DNA from: Phascolarctobacterium sp.
Lineage (GTDB): Bacteria; Bacillota; Negativicutes; Acidaminococcales; Acidaminococcaceae
Direction: 5' to 3'
Length of the DNA: 64,000 bases
Assembly: GCA_030531205.1 (NCBI GenBank)
Contig: JAUNOC010000002.1
Coordinates: forward strand, 1-64,000
The notes beneath the pieces are model-generated. The model was given only the letters and a program-made list of their open reading frames with translations. It did no database searches and was not told where the DNA came from. Below, one piece after another: positions 16,365 to 24,922 of the stretch. The position numbers and the translations under genes were made by a program. The first letter of the stretch is position 1. The number at the start of each line of letters is the position of its first letter.

Positions 16365-17726
16365 TTCTTCGGGTCTTTTAGACATATCTCTGAAACGGGT
16401 AAAGTTCTTTTCAAAGTAGAGGTTGACTACGCCAGTGGAACCATTACGGTGCTTGGCAATAATCAGTTCTGTTACACCGGGGTGTTCGCATTCTGGATTG
16501 TAATAGTCATCACGGTAAAGAAAGGCCACAATATCTGCATCCTGTTCCAAAGAGCCGGATTCACGTAAATCGCTGAGCATGGGGCGTTTGGAAGTTCTGC
16601 TTTCCACCGCACGGCTTAACTGACTGAGGGCAATAATAGGAATTTTCAGTTCCTTTGCCAATGCTTTTAAAGAACGGGAAATTTCGCTAACTTCCGCCTG
16701 ACGGCTGTCATCGCCTCCATGACGGGTTGAACCCTTCATCAATTGCAGGTAGTCAATGATGATTAAATCAAGGCCGTGTTCTGCTTTACAGCGGCGTGCG
16801 CGGGTGCGAAGTTCCATAGAACTTAAATTGCCGGCTTCAGCAATAAAGATTTTGGAATCGCTTAAAAGTCCGCCCTTTTCCCAAACGGCGGACCATTGTT
16901 TGTCGGACAAATTTCCGTCACGGATCCGTCCTCCGTCAATGTGGGCTTCCGCACTTAATAAACGGGTAACTAACTGTTCCTTACTCATTTCCAGACTGAA
17001 AATGGCAACAGTAAGTTTGTCCCTGTTCATTTTTCTGTGGGAACGGAGTGCCACTTCCGCAGCAATATTCAGTGCCAGGGTGGTTTTGCCCATACTGGGA
17101 CGGGCTGCAATGATAATGAAATCGCTAGGCTGCAAACCGCCGGTCATTTTGTCGAAATCCATAATATTGGTGGGAATGCCCATCATACCACCACGGGAAG
17201 CGGCTTCACTAATTAAATCTATGGACGGTTGTACAATGTCACTGATGGACACAAAATCGCTGGTCTGGCTTTCCTGGGCGATGCTTAGTATCTCTGATTC
17301 TGCTTTGTCCAAAAGTGTTTGTACATCTTCGGTTCCCGGTTCGTAGCCACGTTTTACAATGTTGGTGGCGGTGTCAATCATACGGCGGAGACGAGATTTG
17401 TCCTTAATGATTTTGGCATGAAATTCAATATTGGCAGTGGTGGGGATGCTTGCCGCAATGGTAGTAATATAGGCAAGACCGCCAACCGCATCAAGCTTTC
17501 CGGAACTGCGCAGGGAATTGACTAAGGTAATGGTGTCAATGATTTTGCCGGCATTGTGCAATTCCAGCATATGCCGGTAAATTTCTTTGTGTGTTTGCTC
17601 ATAAAAATCTTCAGGAACTAACAGGGTGGTGACATCATCAATAGCATTTTGGTCACCCAAAAGCATGGCACCTAAAACACCTTGTTCTGCTTCTAAACTG
17701 CGGGGTATTTCTCTAATTTCTTCCAT
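16362..17726 (-). CDS. dnaB: Replicative DNA helicase DnaB
   Basis: A 454-aa hexameric helicase. N-terminal primase-interaction domain begins with IPRSLEAEQGVLGAML (6-21); RecA-like C-terminal domain has Walker A ARPSMGKT (about 209-216), Walker B IIIDYLQLM (about 318-326) and the LSQLSRAVESR arginine-finger region. It unwinds DNA 5'-3' at the fork. Last gene of the yybS-gdpP-rplI-dnaB transcript, 2 nt after rplI. Confidence 0.97.
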   Translation of the reverse strand: MEEIREIPRSLEAEQGVLGAMLLGDQNAIDDVTTLLVPEDFYEQTHKEIYRHMLELHNAGKIIDTITLVNSLRSSGKLDAVGGLAYITTIAASIPTTANIEFHAKIIKDKSRLRRMIDTATNIVKRGYEPGTEDVQTLLDKAESEILSIAQESQTSDFVSISDIVQPSIDLISEAASRGGMMGIPTNIMDFDKMTGGLQPSDFIIIAARPSMGKTTLALNIAAEVALRSHRKMNRDKLTVAIFSLEMSKEQLVTRLLSAEAHIDGGRIRDGNLSDKQWSAVWEKGGLLSDSKIFIAEAGNLSSMELRTRARRCKAEHGLDLIIIDYLQLMKGSTRHGGDDSRQAEVSEISRSLKALAKELKIPIIALSQLSRAVESRTSKRPMLSDLRESGSLEQDADIVAFLYRDDYYNPECEHPGVTELIIAKHRNGSTGVVNLYFEKNFTRFRDMSKRPEE

Positions 17727-17728
17727 GA

Positions 17729-18175
17729 TTATGCTTCTACAATCTGTACTTTAAATTCGGCATTCACATCCGGATGGAGTTTGGCAACTGCAGTATAAAC
17801 ACCAAGTTCTTTCACGGGTGGTTTTAATTCAATTTTGCGGCGGTCAACTTCCAAATCATATTGGGCTTTGAGTGCATCTGCCACATCTTTAGAAGTTACA
17901 TTACCGAACATTTTGCCGTTAGCACCTGTTTTAACAGGAATTTTAATGCTGATTTTTTGCATTTGAGCTGCCAAGACAACTGCCTCATCTTTGCGTACTG
18001 CCGCATGATGGGCTGCAGTAGCAGCAACCGCTTTTGCCTGATTTACATTAGCGGTATTTGCTTCTTTGGCTAATTTTTTTGGTAACAAAAAGTTACGTCC
18101 ATAACCTTCAGCAACTTCCACAATTTCGTTTTTCTTACCTAAAGATTTTACATCTTCCAACAAAATAACTTTCAT
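17729..18175 (-). CDS. rplI: 50S ribosomal protein L9
   Basis: A 148-aa two-domain L9. N-terminal 23S rRNA-binding domain with [15 protein letters not shown] and [16 protein letters not shown], a long connecting helix, and a C-terminal domain containing [16 protein letters not shown]. Normal length. Placed between gdpP and dnaB as in many Firmicutes, with 2-nt gaps on both sides. Confidence 0.97.
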   Translation of the reverse strand: MKVILLEDVKSLGKKNEIVEVAEGYGRNFLLPKKLAKEANTANVNQAKAVAATAAHHAAVRKDEAVVLAAQMQKISIKIPVKTGANGKMFGNVTSKDVADALKAQYDLEVDRRKIELKPPVKELGVYTAVAKLHPDVNAEFKVQIVEA

Positions 18176-18177
18176 TT

Positions 18178-20229
18178 TTATTCCTCCATTTGTTTCTTTA
18201 TTTCTTCCTGAAGCAGATTAATTACTTCATCAACAGTTTTATTTGTTAACTGGCAGGCAGCAACATTTTGGTGTCCGCCGCCGCCTAATGCTTCCATCAT
18301 AATTTGTACATTAAATTTGGTGCCGTCACTGCGGGCATTGATACCGATGGAACCGTCTTTGTAGGCATTGATGGCGCAGGCCCCATTTACATCAAGAATG
18401 GTAATTAATTGGTCTGCAGTTTGGGATGCCAAAATATTATTGTGTTGAGTCTTTTCGGCATCTTTATTGATGGTAACAGCAAATCCGGGGGCAATGATTT
18501 TGGTATCAACCAAAAGTTTGGCACGGATTTGGCTATCTTCCAAAGTGTCAGCGAAAAGCCGGTTAATTTTATTTTGTTCTACACCGGAACTCTTGAGATA
18601 TGCTGCCACATCAAAGGTACGTTCAGATGTCTGGACAGTAAATTTTTTGCTGTCCAAGAAAATGCCGGCATAAAGATAGGATGCTTCTAATCTTGTCAAT
18701 TCCAGGTCTTCATCAAAATAGGGGAAAAGTTCAGTAATCATTTCTGAGGTACTGGAACTGGTTGGCTCCTGGTAGAGCAGGGTAGTGTCGGTGATAATAT
18801 CTTCACTGCGACGATGATGGTCAATAATTATTTTATGTTCAACCTTGTCTAATAATTCGGGTACGGAAGAAAGCTGTTCCCGATGATGGTCAACCAAAAT
18901 TAAGAGAGTGTTGGGGCATACCAAATCAAGAACGGCATCTTTACCGATTACGATTAAATCGTTTAGATAACCATCTTCTTCATTGTCGCCTAAAATCTTT
19001 TTGCATTGCCGCATATCTTTGGTGTAATTGCCGACGGCGATATGGATTGGCTTCTTCAAGAATCTTGCTAAAGCAGCAATGCCGACTGTGGCACCGATGG
19101 CATCATAATCTTCTTGGTTATGTCCCATAACAATAATATTATCAGCATTTTCCATTTGTTCCCTGAGTGCTTGGGCAACAATTCTTGCCCGCACTCTAGT
19201 TGCTTTAGATGTAACGGCACCGGTAGCACCGTAATAACTCAAATGCCCGTCATGGTCAATAACGGCTTGGTCACCACCTCTGTTTAATGCCATATCTAAC
19301 GCATTGGCAGCATTATCCAATTGGTCGTTTAGATTTTCTCCGTCCATAGCCATGCCAATACTTAATGTTGGGCTTAAGCGTCCGCCGGCATTGATATTGT
19401 GAACATTATCTAAAATAGCAAATTTGTCACGGACAATTTCGTTCACATCAACATGTTTGAATCCTAAAATGGCAAAATCGTTGTTAATGTGAATGGAAAA
19501 ACCATTGTGAGAATTTGCCCATTTGGTAATCATTCCGTTTAAAGCACCGTTCAGTGCAATAATACCATTGTCAGAAAGGGAGCGGGTTACCTCATCATAA
19601 TTGTCGCAACGAACATACATAAGAGCTAATTTTTCGTTGGCATAGGTCTTTTTTAACTCTGCTAATTCGGTAATATCGTAAAGGTACACAGCAATACCCT
19701 CCAAAGCAGGTTGTTCACCTGGAACCAACGGTTTGTCTTCGTCCAACATACGTTTGGTCTGCATAGAGTAGGTTCTGCCTTGCAGTTCCAAAGTCCGTTC
19801 TGTTTCTTCTTTGGAACTGACAGTCTGAAAAGTATTTTCAGGCAAGGGTAAGATGTCTTCCATATTTTGCCCCGCTAAATGAGAATTGTCCAATATCTTA
19901 TCAAAATACTGGTTACGCCATTGCAAACGACCGTAAGCACTGAACACAGCTAAACCAACTTGCATACGGGAAGTAATATAGTAGGTGTTGCGTTCCACAT
20001 TCTGTACCATAGTGTCAACATAGTCAGAAAAAATATTCAAACGGTTTTGATAATTTTTTTGACACCATTTAAAAGCAATAATTAAAGCAATTTGCACTAT
20101 GGGAATCCAGCAAACATTTTCCCAAATTAAAGGAATTCCCACCAACAAAGGTGGCAAGAGATATGCCACATAATGGGGAGCATCAATGTTATTTTTTTTA
20201 ATAAATTCCAAATATTGTTGTTGTTTCAA
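18178..20229 (-). CDS. gdpP: Cyclic-di-AMP phosphodiesterase GdpP
   Basis: A 683-aa membrane protein. Two N-terminal membrane helices (about 15-55), a PAS domain (about 84-190), a degenerate GGDEF domain (about 195-340), then DHH ([26 protein letters not shown]) and DHHA1 ([10 protein letters not shown] near 650). GdpP hydrolyses c-di-AMP to pApA and so tunes cell wall and potassium homeostasis. It starts at TTG, overlapping the yybS stop as TTGA, with GAGG about 11 nt upstream. All DHH metal ligands appear intact. Confidence 0.93.
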   Translation of the reverse strand: MKQQQYLEFIKKNNIDAPHYVAYLLPPLLVGIPLIWENVCWIPIVQIALIIAFKWCQKNYQNRLNIFSDYVDTMVQNVERNTYYITSRMQVGLAVFSAYGRLQWRNQYFDKILDNSHLAGQNMEDILPLPENTFQTVSSKEETERTLELQGRTYSMQTKRMLDEDKPLVPGEQPALEGIAVYLYDITELAELKKTYANEKLALMYVRCDNYDEVTRSLSDNGIIALNGALNGMITKWANSHNGFSIHINNDFAILGFKHVDVNEIVRDKFAILDNVHNINAGGRLSPTLSIGMAMDGENLNDQLDNAANALDMALNRGGDQAVIDHDGHLSYYGATGAVTSKATRVRARIVAQALREQMENADNIIVMGHNQEDYDAIGATVGIAALARFLKKPIHIAVGNYTKDMRQCKKILGDNEEDGYLNDLIVIGKDAVLDLVCPNTLLILVDHHREQLSSVPELLDKVEHKIIIDHHRRSEDIITDTTLLYQEPTSSSTSEMITELFPYFDEDLELTRLEASYLYAGIFLDSKKFTVQTSERTFDVAAYLKSSGVEQNKINRLFADTLEDSQIRAKLLVDTKIIAPGFAVTINKDAEKTQHNNILASQTADQLITILDVNGACAINAYKDGSIGINARSDGTKFNVQIMMEALGGGGHQNVAACQLTNKTVDEVINLLQEEIKKQMEE

Positions 20230-21176
20230 GATTTTTTACCTCGTATTTTTCTGAAATCAGCAATGCTGTCAAAAGCACCGACCCAAAGGATGACCAAACT
20301 TGCAAGTTGAAAGAAAACCAAAAAGGTGGCAGCAGTTGCCCACCAATGGGGTTTGTTTTTCGTATATACATACCAATACATAAGTGCCAGTCCTTGAATA
20401 ACAAAGATGGCAGAACAAATTATTTGAATGTTCACGAGAGTACGGTAGCCCCAACCGTTAGGGTCTGTGTTGTAAAAATAGGTAACTCCAAACAAACTGA
20501 GGGCGTAGGGAAGAACTAGCCAGGCAGGAACGGCAAATTCCCGAAAAGGTGGCAGATCCTCAAAGTGGTTACCTAATTTGGTAAGAATTTTCTTTGCCAC
20601 CCAGTAATTGATAAAACTCAATACAGGTGCGGTCAAGAGAAAAGCACCAGGCAAAATAACTCGCATCATTTCAATGAGTTTTTTATAAGAGTCAATGCTG
20701 GCGGTTATTTCTGCTTCGGCAATTCCTTGAGCCCGTTGAAAGTCCGCCATTTGTACCAAACTTTGGTCAAAGGATTCAAAAAGCATGGCGATGGGGTTAA
20801 TATCCAAGACCCAAAAGGCAAGGGCAAAATTAATTGCCATAGCTAAAAGGGCGCCCAAACTGCCCAAAGTAAGTATATATAGGGGATTGGAGTTGCGCCG
20901 CATGGATTCCCCTAAAATCAGTCCCAAAAGACCAAATACTGCCACTAAAATCAGGGCCTGCAAGGGATTTAAAATTATAGCACAGATAATGCCTGCAACT
21001 AAAGTGGTCAGGAATGACCATTTCAGTCCGTTGCGTACGCCGCAGGCAATAATGGGCAGGGGCCATATAAAATTGACAAAAAGTCCTAAAACGGGAACAT
21101 ATACGGCGACGGTTGCCATAACAACGGCAAGGGCTGCCAAAATACCGCTTTCTACTAGGGCATTGGTTCTGTTCAT
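20226..21176 (-). CDS. YybS family DUF2232 membrane protein
   Basis: A 316-aa polytopic membrane protein with about eight hydrophobic segments, matching the YybS/DUF2232 family that precedes gdpP in many Firmicutes. Function unknown; the fold is related to substrate-binding S components of ECF transporters by family annotation. Start ATG 21176 is chosen over an in-frame TTG at 21227, which would sit at the -10 of the promoter. A clear ribosome binding site is lacking. Confidence 0.8.
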   Translation of the reverse strand: MNRTNALVESGILAALAVVMATVAVYVPVLGLFVNFIWPLPIIACGVRNGLKWSFLTTLVAGIICAIILNPLQALILVAVFGLLGLILGESMRRNSNPLYILTLGSLGALLAMAINFALAFWVLDINPIAMLFESFDQSLVQMADFQRAQGIAEAEITASIDSYKKLIEMMRVILPGAFLLTAPVLSFINYWVAKKILTKLGNHFEDLPPFREFAVPAWLVLPYALSLFGVTYFYNTDPNGWGYRTLVNIQIICSAIFVIQGLALMYWYVYTKNKPHWWATAATFLVFFQLASLVILWVGAFDSIADFRKIRGKKS

Positions 21177-21215
21177 AAAATTTTGTATGTGATTTTTCAA
21201 AAAATAGTAGAGCCT

Positions 21216-21244
21216 ATTATATAACAAAAGAAAGAAAAAGTAAA
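21216..21244 (-). promoter_or_regulatory. Promoter of the yybS-gdpP-rplI-dnaB operon
   Basis: On the minus strand: TTTACT -35 (21239-21244), 17-nt spacer and perfect TATAAT -10 (21216-21221), giving a leader of about 35 nt before the yybS ATG. Confidence 0.75.
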
Positions 21245-21259
21245 TTTATATTTTTTTAC

Positions 21260-21288
21260 TTACATACATTATAAATTTGTGCTACAAT
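21260..21288 (+). promoter_or_regulatory. Promoter of gluQ, probably leaderless
   Basis: TTACAT (21260-21265), 17-nt spacer, TACAAT (21283-21288), then exactly 6 nt to the ATG at 21295. No Shine-Dalgarno sequence. Divergent from the yybS promoter. Confidence 0.6.
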
Positions 21289-21294
21289 ATACTC

Positions 21295-22233
21295 ATGTCT
21301 ATTATGGGAAGGTTTGCCCCCACTCCATCAGGGCGGCTTCATATAGGAAATGTATATGCTCTGCTTTGTGCATGGGCACATGCCAGACAACGGGGTGGCA
21401 CTTTGGTATTACGCATTGAAGATTTGGATGCCTTGCGTTGCCCCAAAGAGTATGCAGATCTAATTGCTGAAGATTTACAATGGTTAGGGTTGGATTGGGA
21501 TGAAGGAGCATATTTAGGTAAAGATTGCGACAAATATTTTCAATCCCGGCGTAGTGAGATTTATCAGGAATATCTTAACCGTTTGGAAAAGGATGGGCAT
21601 TTGTTTCCCTGTTTTTGCAGTAGGGGAGAATTACATGCGGCGGATGCACCTCATTTAAGTGATGGCAGATACCGTTATCCGGGAACTTGCAGAAATCTGA
21701 CTAAAGAGGAAATTGCCATTAAGAGATTCATTCGTCCGCCGGCCTTAAGGGTGCGGGTGAACGATGTACCAATTAATTTTGTTGATGAGCATTATGGAGT
21801 CCAAACCTATATTTTGGAAGAAGATAGCGGTGACTTCATTGTGCAACGGAGCGATGGGGTTTTTGCTTACCACTTGGCAGTAGTGGTGGACGATGCTTTG
21901 ATGGGGGTTAATGAAATTGTGCGGGGACGGGACTTGTTGGACTCCGTGCCAGTGCAGTTATATCTTTATAAATTGCTTGGCTTCACACCTCCACAATATT
22001 GTCATATCCCCTTACTGGTAGACCAAGATGGCAGACGGCTGGCGAAACGGGATAAGGATTTGGATATAGGCGTGTTACGGGAAAAATATACTCCAGAAAC
22101 AATTATTGGTTATCTTGCATGGCAAATTGGGTTAATTTCCAAAAATGAAAAAATCACTGCTAAAGAGTTTTTGCAAATATTTGATGTAAATAAATTACCT
22201 CATGAGGATATTATTTTGAAGGGGGAGATATAG
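21295..22233 (+). CDS. gluQ: Glutamyl-Q tRNA(Asp) synthetase
   Basis: A 312-aa truncated glutamyl-tRNA synthetase paralogue lacking the anticodon-binding domain. Rossmann fold with HIGH-like HIGN in FAPTPSGRLHIGN (about 6-18), RIEDLD near 41-46, a zinc-site Cys cluster (CFCSRGE near 110, with C near 136), and a KRDKD motif in place of KMSKS. GluQ attaches glutamate to queuosine in tRNA-Asp. The ATG at 21295 is preferred because the upstream in-frame TTG (21277) lies before the -10 box. A second ATG at 21304 is also possible. Confidence 0.88.
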   Translation: MSIMGRFAPTPSGRLHIGNVYALLCAWAHARQRGGTLVLRIEDLDALRCPKEYADLIAEDLQWLGLDWDEGAYLGKDCDKYFQSRRSEIYQEYLNRLEKDGHLFPCFCSRGELHAADAPHLSDGRYRYPGTCRNLTKEEIAIKRFIRPPALRVRVNDVPINFVDEHYGVQTYILEEDSGDFIVQRSDGVFAYHLAVVVDDALMGVNEIVRGRDLLDSVPVQLYLYKLLGFTPPQYCHIPLLVDQDGRRLAKRDKDLDIGVLREKYTPETIIGYLAWQIGLISKNEKITAKEFLQIFDVNKLPHEDIILKGEI

Positions 22234-22235
22234 AA

Positions 22236-22457
22236 ATGCGGGAGTTTTTATTACGCTATTTATTGAAAATGTGGCAGGTGGTGCTGGCATCACTGGCGGC
22301 AGGTCTGGCGGCGGAATTCTTTTTTAAGGAGCGCTGGATTGGCTTTTGGGCGGTGGCAGTACCTCTGATGGCAATTTATTGCTATCAGCAGTATGCCCTC
22401 ATTGATAATGAAAAGAAGAAACTGGAGAGGAAAAAACATGGTAACAAGTATCGTTAA
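22236..22457 (+). CDS. Small two-helix membrane protein, unknown
   Basis: A 73-aa protein with two hydrophobic segments (about 13-29 and 34-52) and a Lys-rich cytoplasmic tail (NEKKKLERKKHGNKYR). Not recognised. It starts 2 nt after gluQ with GGGGGAG upstream, and its last 20 nt overlap the ribosome binding and start region of the next gene, suggesting translational coupling. Confidence 0.55.
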   Translation: MREFLLRYLLKMWQVVLASLAAGLAAEFFFKERWIGFWAVAVPLMAIYCYQQYALIDNEKKKLERKKHGNKYR

Positions 22458-23832
22458 AAAAGCAATTTGTCTGGCTTTGCTATGCTCTGCGGTTAATGTG
22501 AGCGGTGCGGAGTTGGCAAATATGGAGTTGGACAAGCACAAAATAATTTTGATGGGTGAAACTATGGAAAACGGATTTCACCATGATTTTCTGTTGCGGG
22601 TGGACAGGGAGAGCGTACCCTATCCTGTAACATTGGACGTTGACGGCGGTTATTGGCCCCAAATGAAAATTATCCAACTGAAAAAGGATGAAAAACAATT
22701 ATTTTTCAGCACCCGTCAAGGGGGGGATAATGCCACTACGGAATACAGAATTTTTGCTCATTGCAAAGACAAACTGACACCGATTTTAAGTCAGACCGAG
22801 TCCTTTGGTTTAATTCAGGATGTTACATTGGATGAAAAGAAACTTAATGTTAAACTAATTGACGGCACCAAGCAGACCATTCCTTTGGCGGATAAAATCT
22901 GGGACAAGATTAGTAATTATTACAATCGAGGTTATGAACCTAATTTTCAGGGCTTTCTTTCAATGGTTCCCTATGATTGTGATAAGGATGGCGTGGATGA
23001 ACTCTTTGCCTGCCAACGGATTGAACTGAATAATACGGAACTGGGTTACGTGGCCGCAAGGTTGAATTTGCAGAAGGATGACAGTTGGAAGATGAACCAT
23101 TATGTTTTGCAAATGCCATCCATTCCTAACGAAAAAGACAAACTTAATCAAGGTGTGGAAACAATAATTTATGAGATATATCCTGAACGAATTTACATTG
23201 AAAGAGCCAATGGCGCTTATCCGAAGTTTTATACCAAAGATAAGGTTTTGGCAAACAAAATTAATGGATATTTTGAAAAGGAATATGCCGCTGATTTGGA
23301 AAAACTTTTCAGTCAAAATGCTTCTATGGGTTTTGAAGTAGTGCTTGCCTATGAGAAAATTTTGTCTTTAAGATTTATTGGCGGTGCCAACAGATATAAC
23401 CATTTTTTGCATGTTGACCCGGTGAACGGTAATATCATTACTTTGGACAAGGTGTTCAATACCAATAGTGCGTTCTTGAAAAGAATGTCTGAGTTGAGTC
23501 CGTCCAAACATAAATACACCAAGAAAGATTTGGACAACTGGTTTATGAAAGATGTAAATCTTTCCATTGTATTGGATGAGAACGGCAAGCAGAGGGCGGA
23601 GCAGTTTAAGTTAGGGTCTTTTGAAGAATTTATTAATCCCAAGAATACCATTTTGCAAAAGAATGAGAAAAAGGATGAGAATAAAGATAGCAAGAAAGAT
23701 GCAAAAGCATCAGTCAAAAAAGATGAAACAGATAAAGAAGATGCGGTAGATGCTAAAAAAGATGTAGATGTGAAGAAAACGAAGAAGGTGAAGAGTAAAA
23801 ATGGAGAAAAAAATACTAAACAAAAAGCTTAA
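22438..23832 (+). CDS. Exported protein of unknown function
   Basis: A 464-aa protein with a clear signal peptide (VTSIVKKAICLALLCSAVNVSGAEL) and a cleavage site near SGA; the rest is hydrophilic. The middle contains DCDKDGVDELF, a calcium-loop-like acidic repeat of the kind found in FG-GAP/VCBS proteins. The last about 60 residues are a low-complexity Lys/Asp/Glu tail (KKDENKDSKKDAKASVKK...). Start at the ATG with GGAGAGG upstream. Its 3' end overlaps the RND adaptor gene by 32 nt, so it may be linked to the efflux operon, but no function is recognised. Confidence 0.65.
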   Translation: MVTSIVKKAICLALLCSAVNVSGAELANMELDKHKIILMGETMENGFHHDFLLRVDRESVPYPVTLDVDGGYWPQMKIIQLKKDEKQLFFSTRQGGDNATTEYRIFAHCKDKLTPILSQTESFGLIQDVTLDEKKLNVKLIDGTKQTIPLADKIWDKISNYYNRGYEPNFQGFLSMVPYDCDKDGVDELFACQRIELNNTELGYVAARLNLQKDDSWKMNHYVLQMPSIPNEKDKLNQGVETIIYEIYPERIYIERANGAYPKFYTKDKVLANKINGYFEKEYAADLEKLFSQNASMGFEVVLAYEKILSLRFIGGANRYNHFLHVDPVNGNIITLDKVFNTNSAFLKRMSELSPSKHKYTKKDLDNWFMKDVNLSIVLDENGKQRAEQFKLGSFEEFINPKNTILQKNEKKDENKDSKKDAKASVKKDETDKEDAVDAKKDVDVKKTKKVKSKNGEKNTKQKA

Positions 23833-24907
23833 AGCAACAACATTGGTGGTCTGTTCCATTGTTGCAGTTTTACTTGGCGGTTGTGGCAAGGAAGCACCAA
23901 AAACACAGGCACCGTTAGTGCGTTCCATGCAGGTTATTGTCCGTGATACACCTGTAGTTTATGACTACACCGGTTTCATTGAAGCCAATCAGGAAATGAA
24001 TGTGGTGTCACAGGTCAGCGGACAGATTAAGGAAAAATATTTCAAAGGCGGGGACAATGTGGCAGCCGGCGCCTGGCTTTACAAGATTGACCAGCGTAAC
24101 TACAGCGCCAATCTTTTGAGCGCCAAGTCCAATTACCTGACGGCGGAACGAGATGCGGAGCGTTATACCAAACTTTATGAAAAGGATGCCGTCAGCAAGC
24201 AGGCCTTGGACAATGCTTTATCCGTGCGGGATGTGGCAAAAGCACTGTATATCAATGCCCAAAAGGATTATGATGAAACCATTGTTAAGGCACCATTCAG
24301 CGGCAGGATTGATACCACCGCCTTGGAAGTGGGGAATTACGCAGATGCGGGCAAAACTGTGCTGACCAAGATTTCCGACACCAATCCTGTTTATGTAAAA
24401 TTCTCGGTAGCAGAACAGGAGTATATGAATCTTGCCAAAGAATATCAAGGACAAGCAGGACTGACAGATTTGGTTATGACTTTAGCAAACGGGGAAGTGT
24501 ATTCACAAAAAGGCAAAATCAGTGAAGTGAACAGGGGGGTTACGGATGCTACCGGCTCTGTGACCGTAAGGGCAATCTTTGAAAACCCGGACAGGAAACT
24601 GCTTCCCGGCATGTTTGCCCATGTAACTGCCAAGGGCGGCACCTTGCAGAATGCAATTTTGATTCCCCAAAGGGCTTTGGTGGAAATGCTTTACAAAAAA
24701 CTTGTTTTCGTTTTGGACGAGGACAAAAAGGTTACCATGCGTGAGGTGCAGTTAGGCCAAAATGTAGGCCGGCTGGTTGTGGTGACGGAGGGACTGCACG
24801 CAGGGGAACAGGTTGTGGTGGAAGGCACCGGCAAAATCCGCAACGGTATGGCGGTGAATGCCCTGCCCATGCAGGAAAAAGATTTGGACACCACACAGGG
24901 GCGTTAA
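23801..24907 (+). CDS. RND efflux periplasmic adaptor (AcrA/MexA-like)
   Basis: A 368-aa membrane fusion protein. Lipoprotein signal with lipobox LLGGC (Cys near 28), beta-barrel/lipoyl start VVSQVSGQIKEKYFKGGD (about 68-85), alpha-helical hairpin (about 95-155), second lipoyl half KAPFSGRIDTTALEVG, and membrane-proximal domain to the end. It joins the inner membrane RND pump to an outer membrane channel. The RND pump gene begins 15 nt downstream. No TolC-type gene is adjacent, so the outer channel must be encoded elsewhere. Confidence 0.92.
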   Translation: MEKKILNKKLKATTLVVCSIVAVLLGGCGKEAPKTQAPLVRSMQVIVRDTPVVYDYTGFIEANQEMNVVSQVSGQIKEKYFKGGDNVAAGAWLYKIDQRNYSANLLSAKSNYLTAERDAERYTKLYEKDAVSKQALDNALSVRDVAKALYINAQKDYDETIVKAPFSGRIDTTALEVGNYADAGKTVLTKISDTNPVYVKFSVAEQEYMNLAKEYQGQAGLTDLVMTLANGEVYSQKGKISEVNRGVTDATGSVTVRAIFENPDRKLLPGMFAHVTAKGGTLQNAILIPQRALVEMLYKKLVFVLDEDKKVTMREVQLGQNVGRLVVVTEGLHAGEQVVVEGTGKIRNGMAVNALPMQEKDLDTTQGR

Positions 24908-24922
24908 AACTGGAGGTAAATA

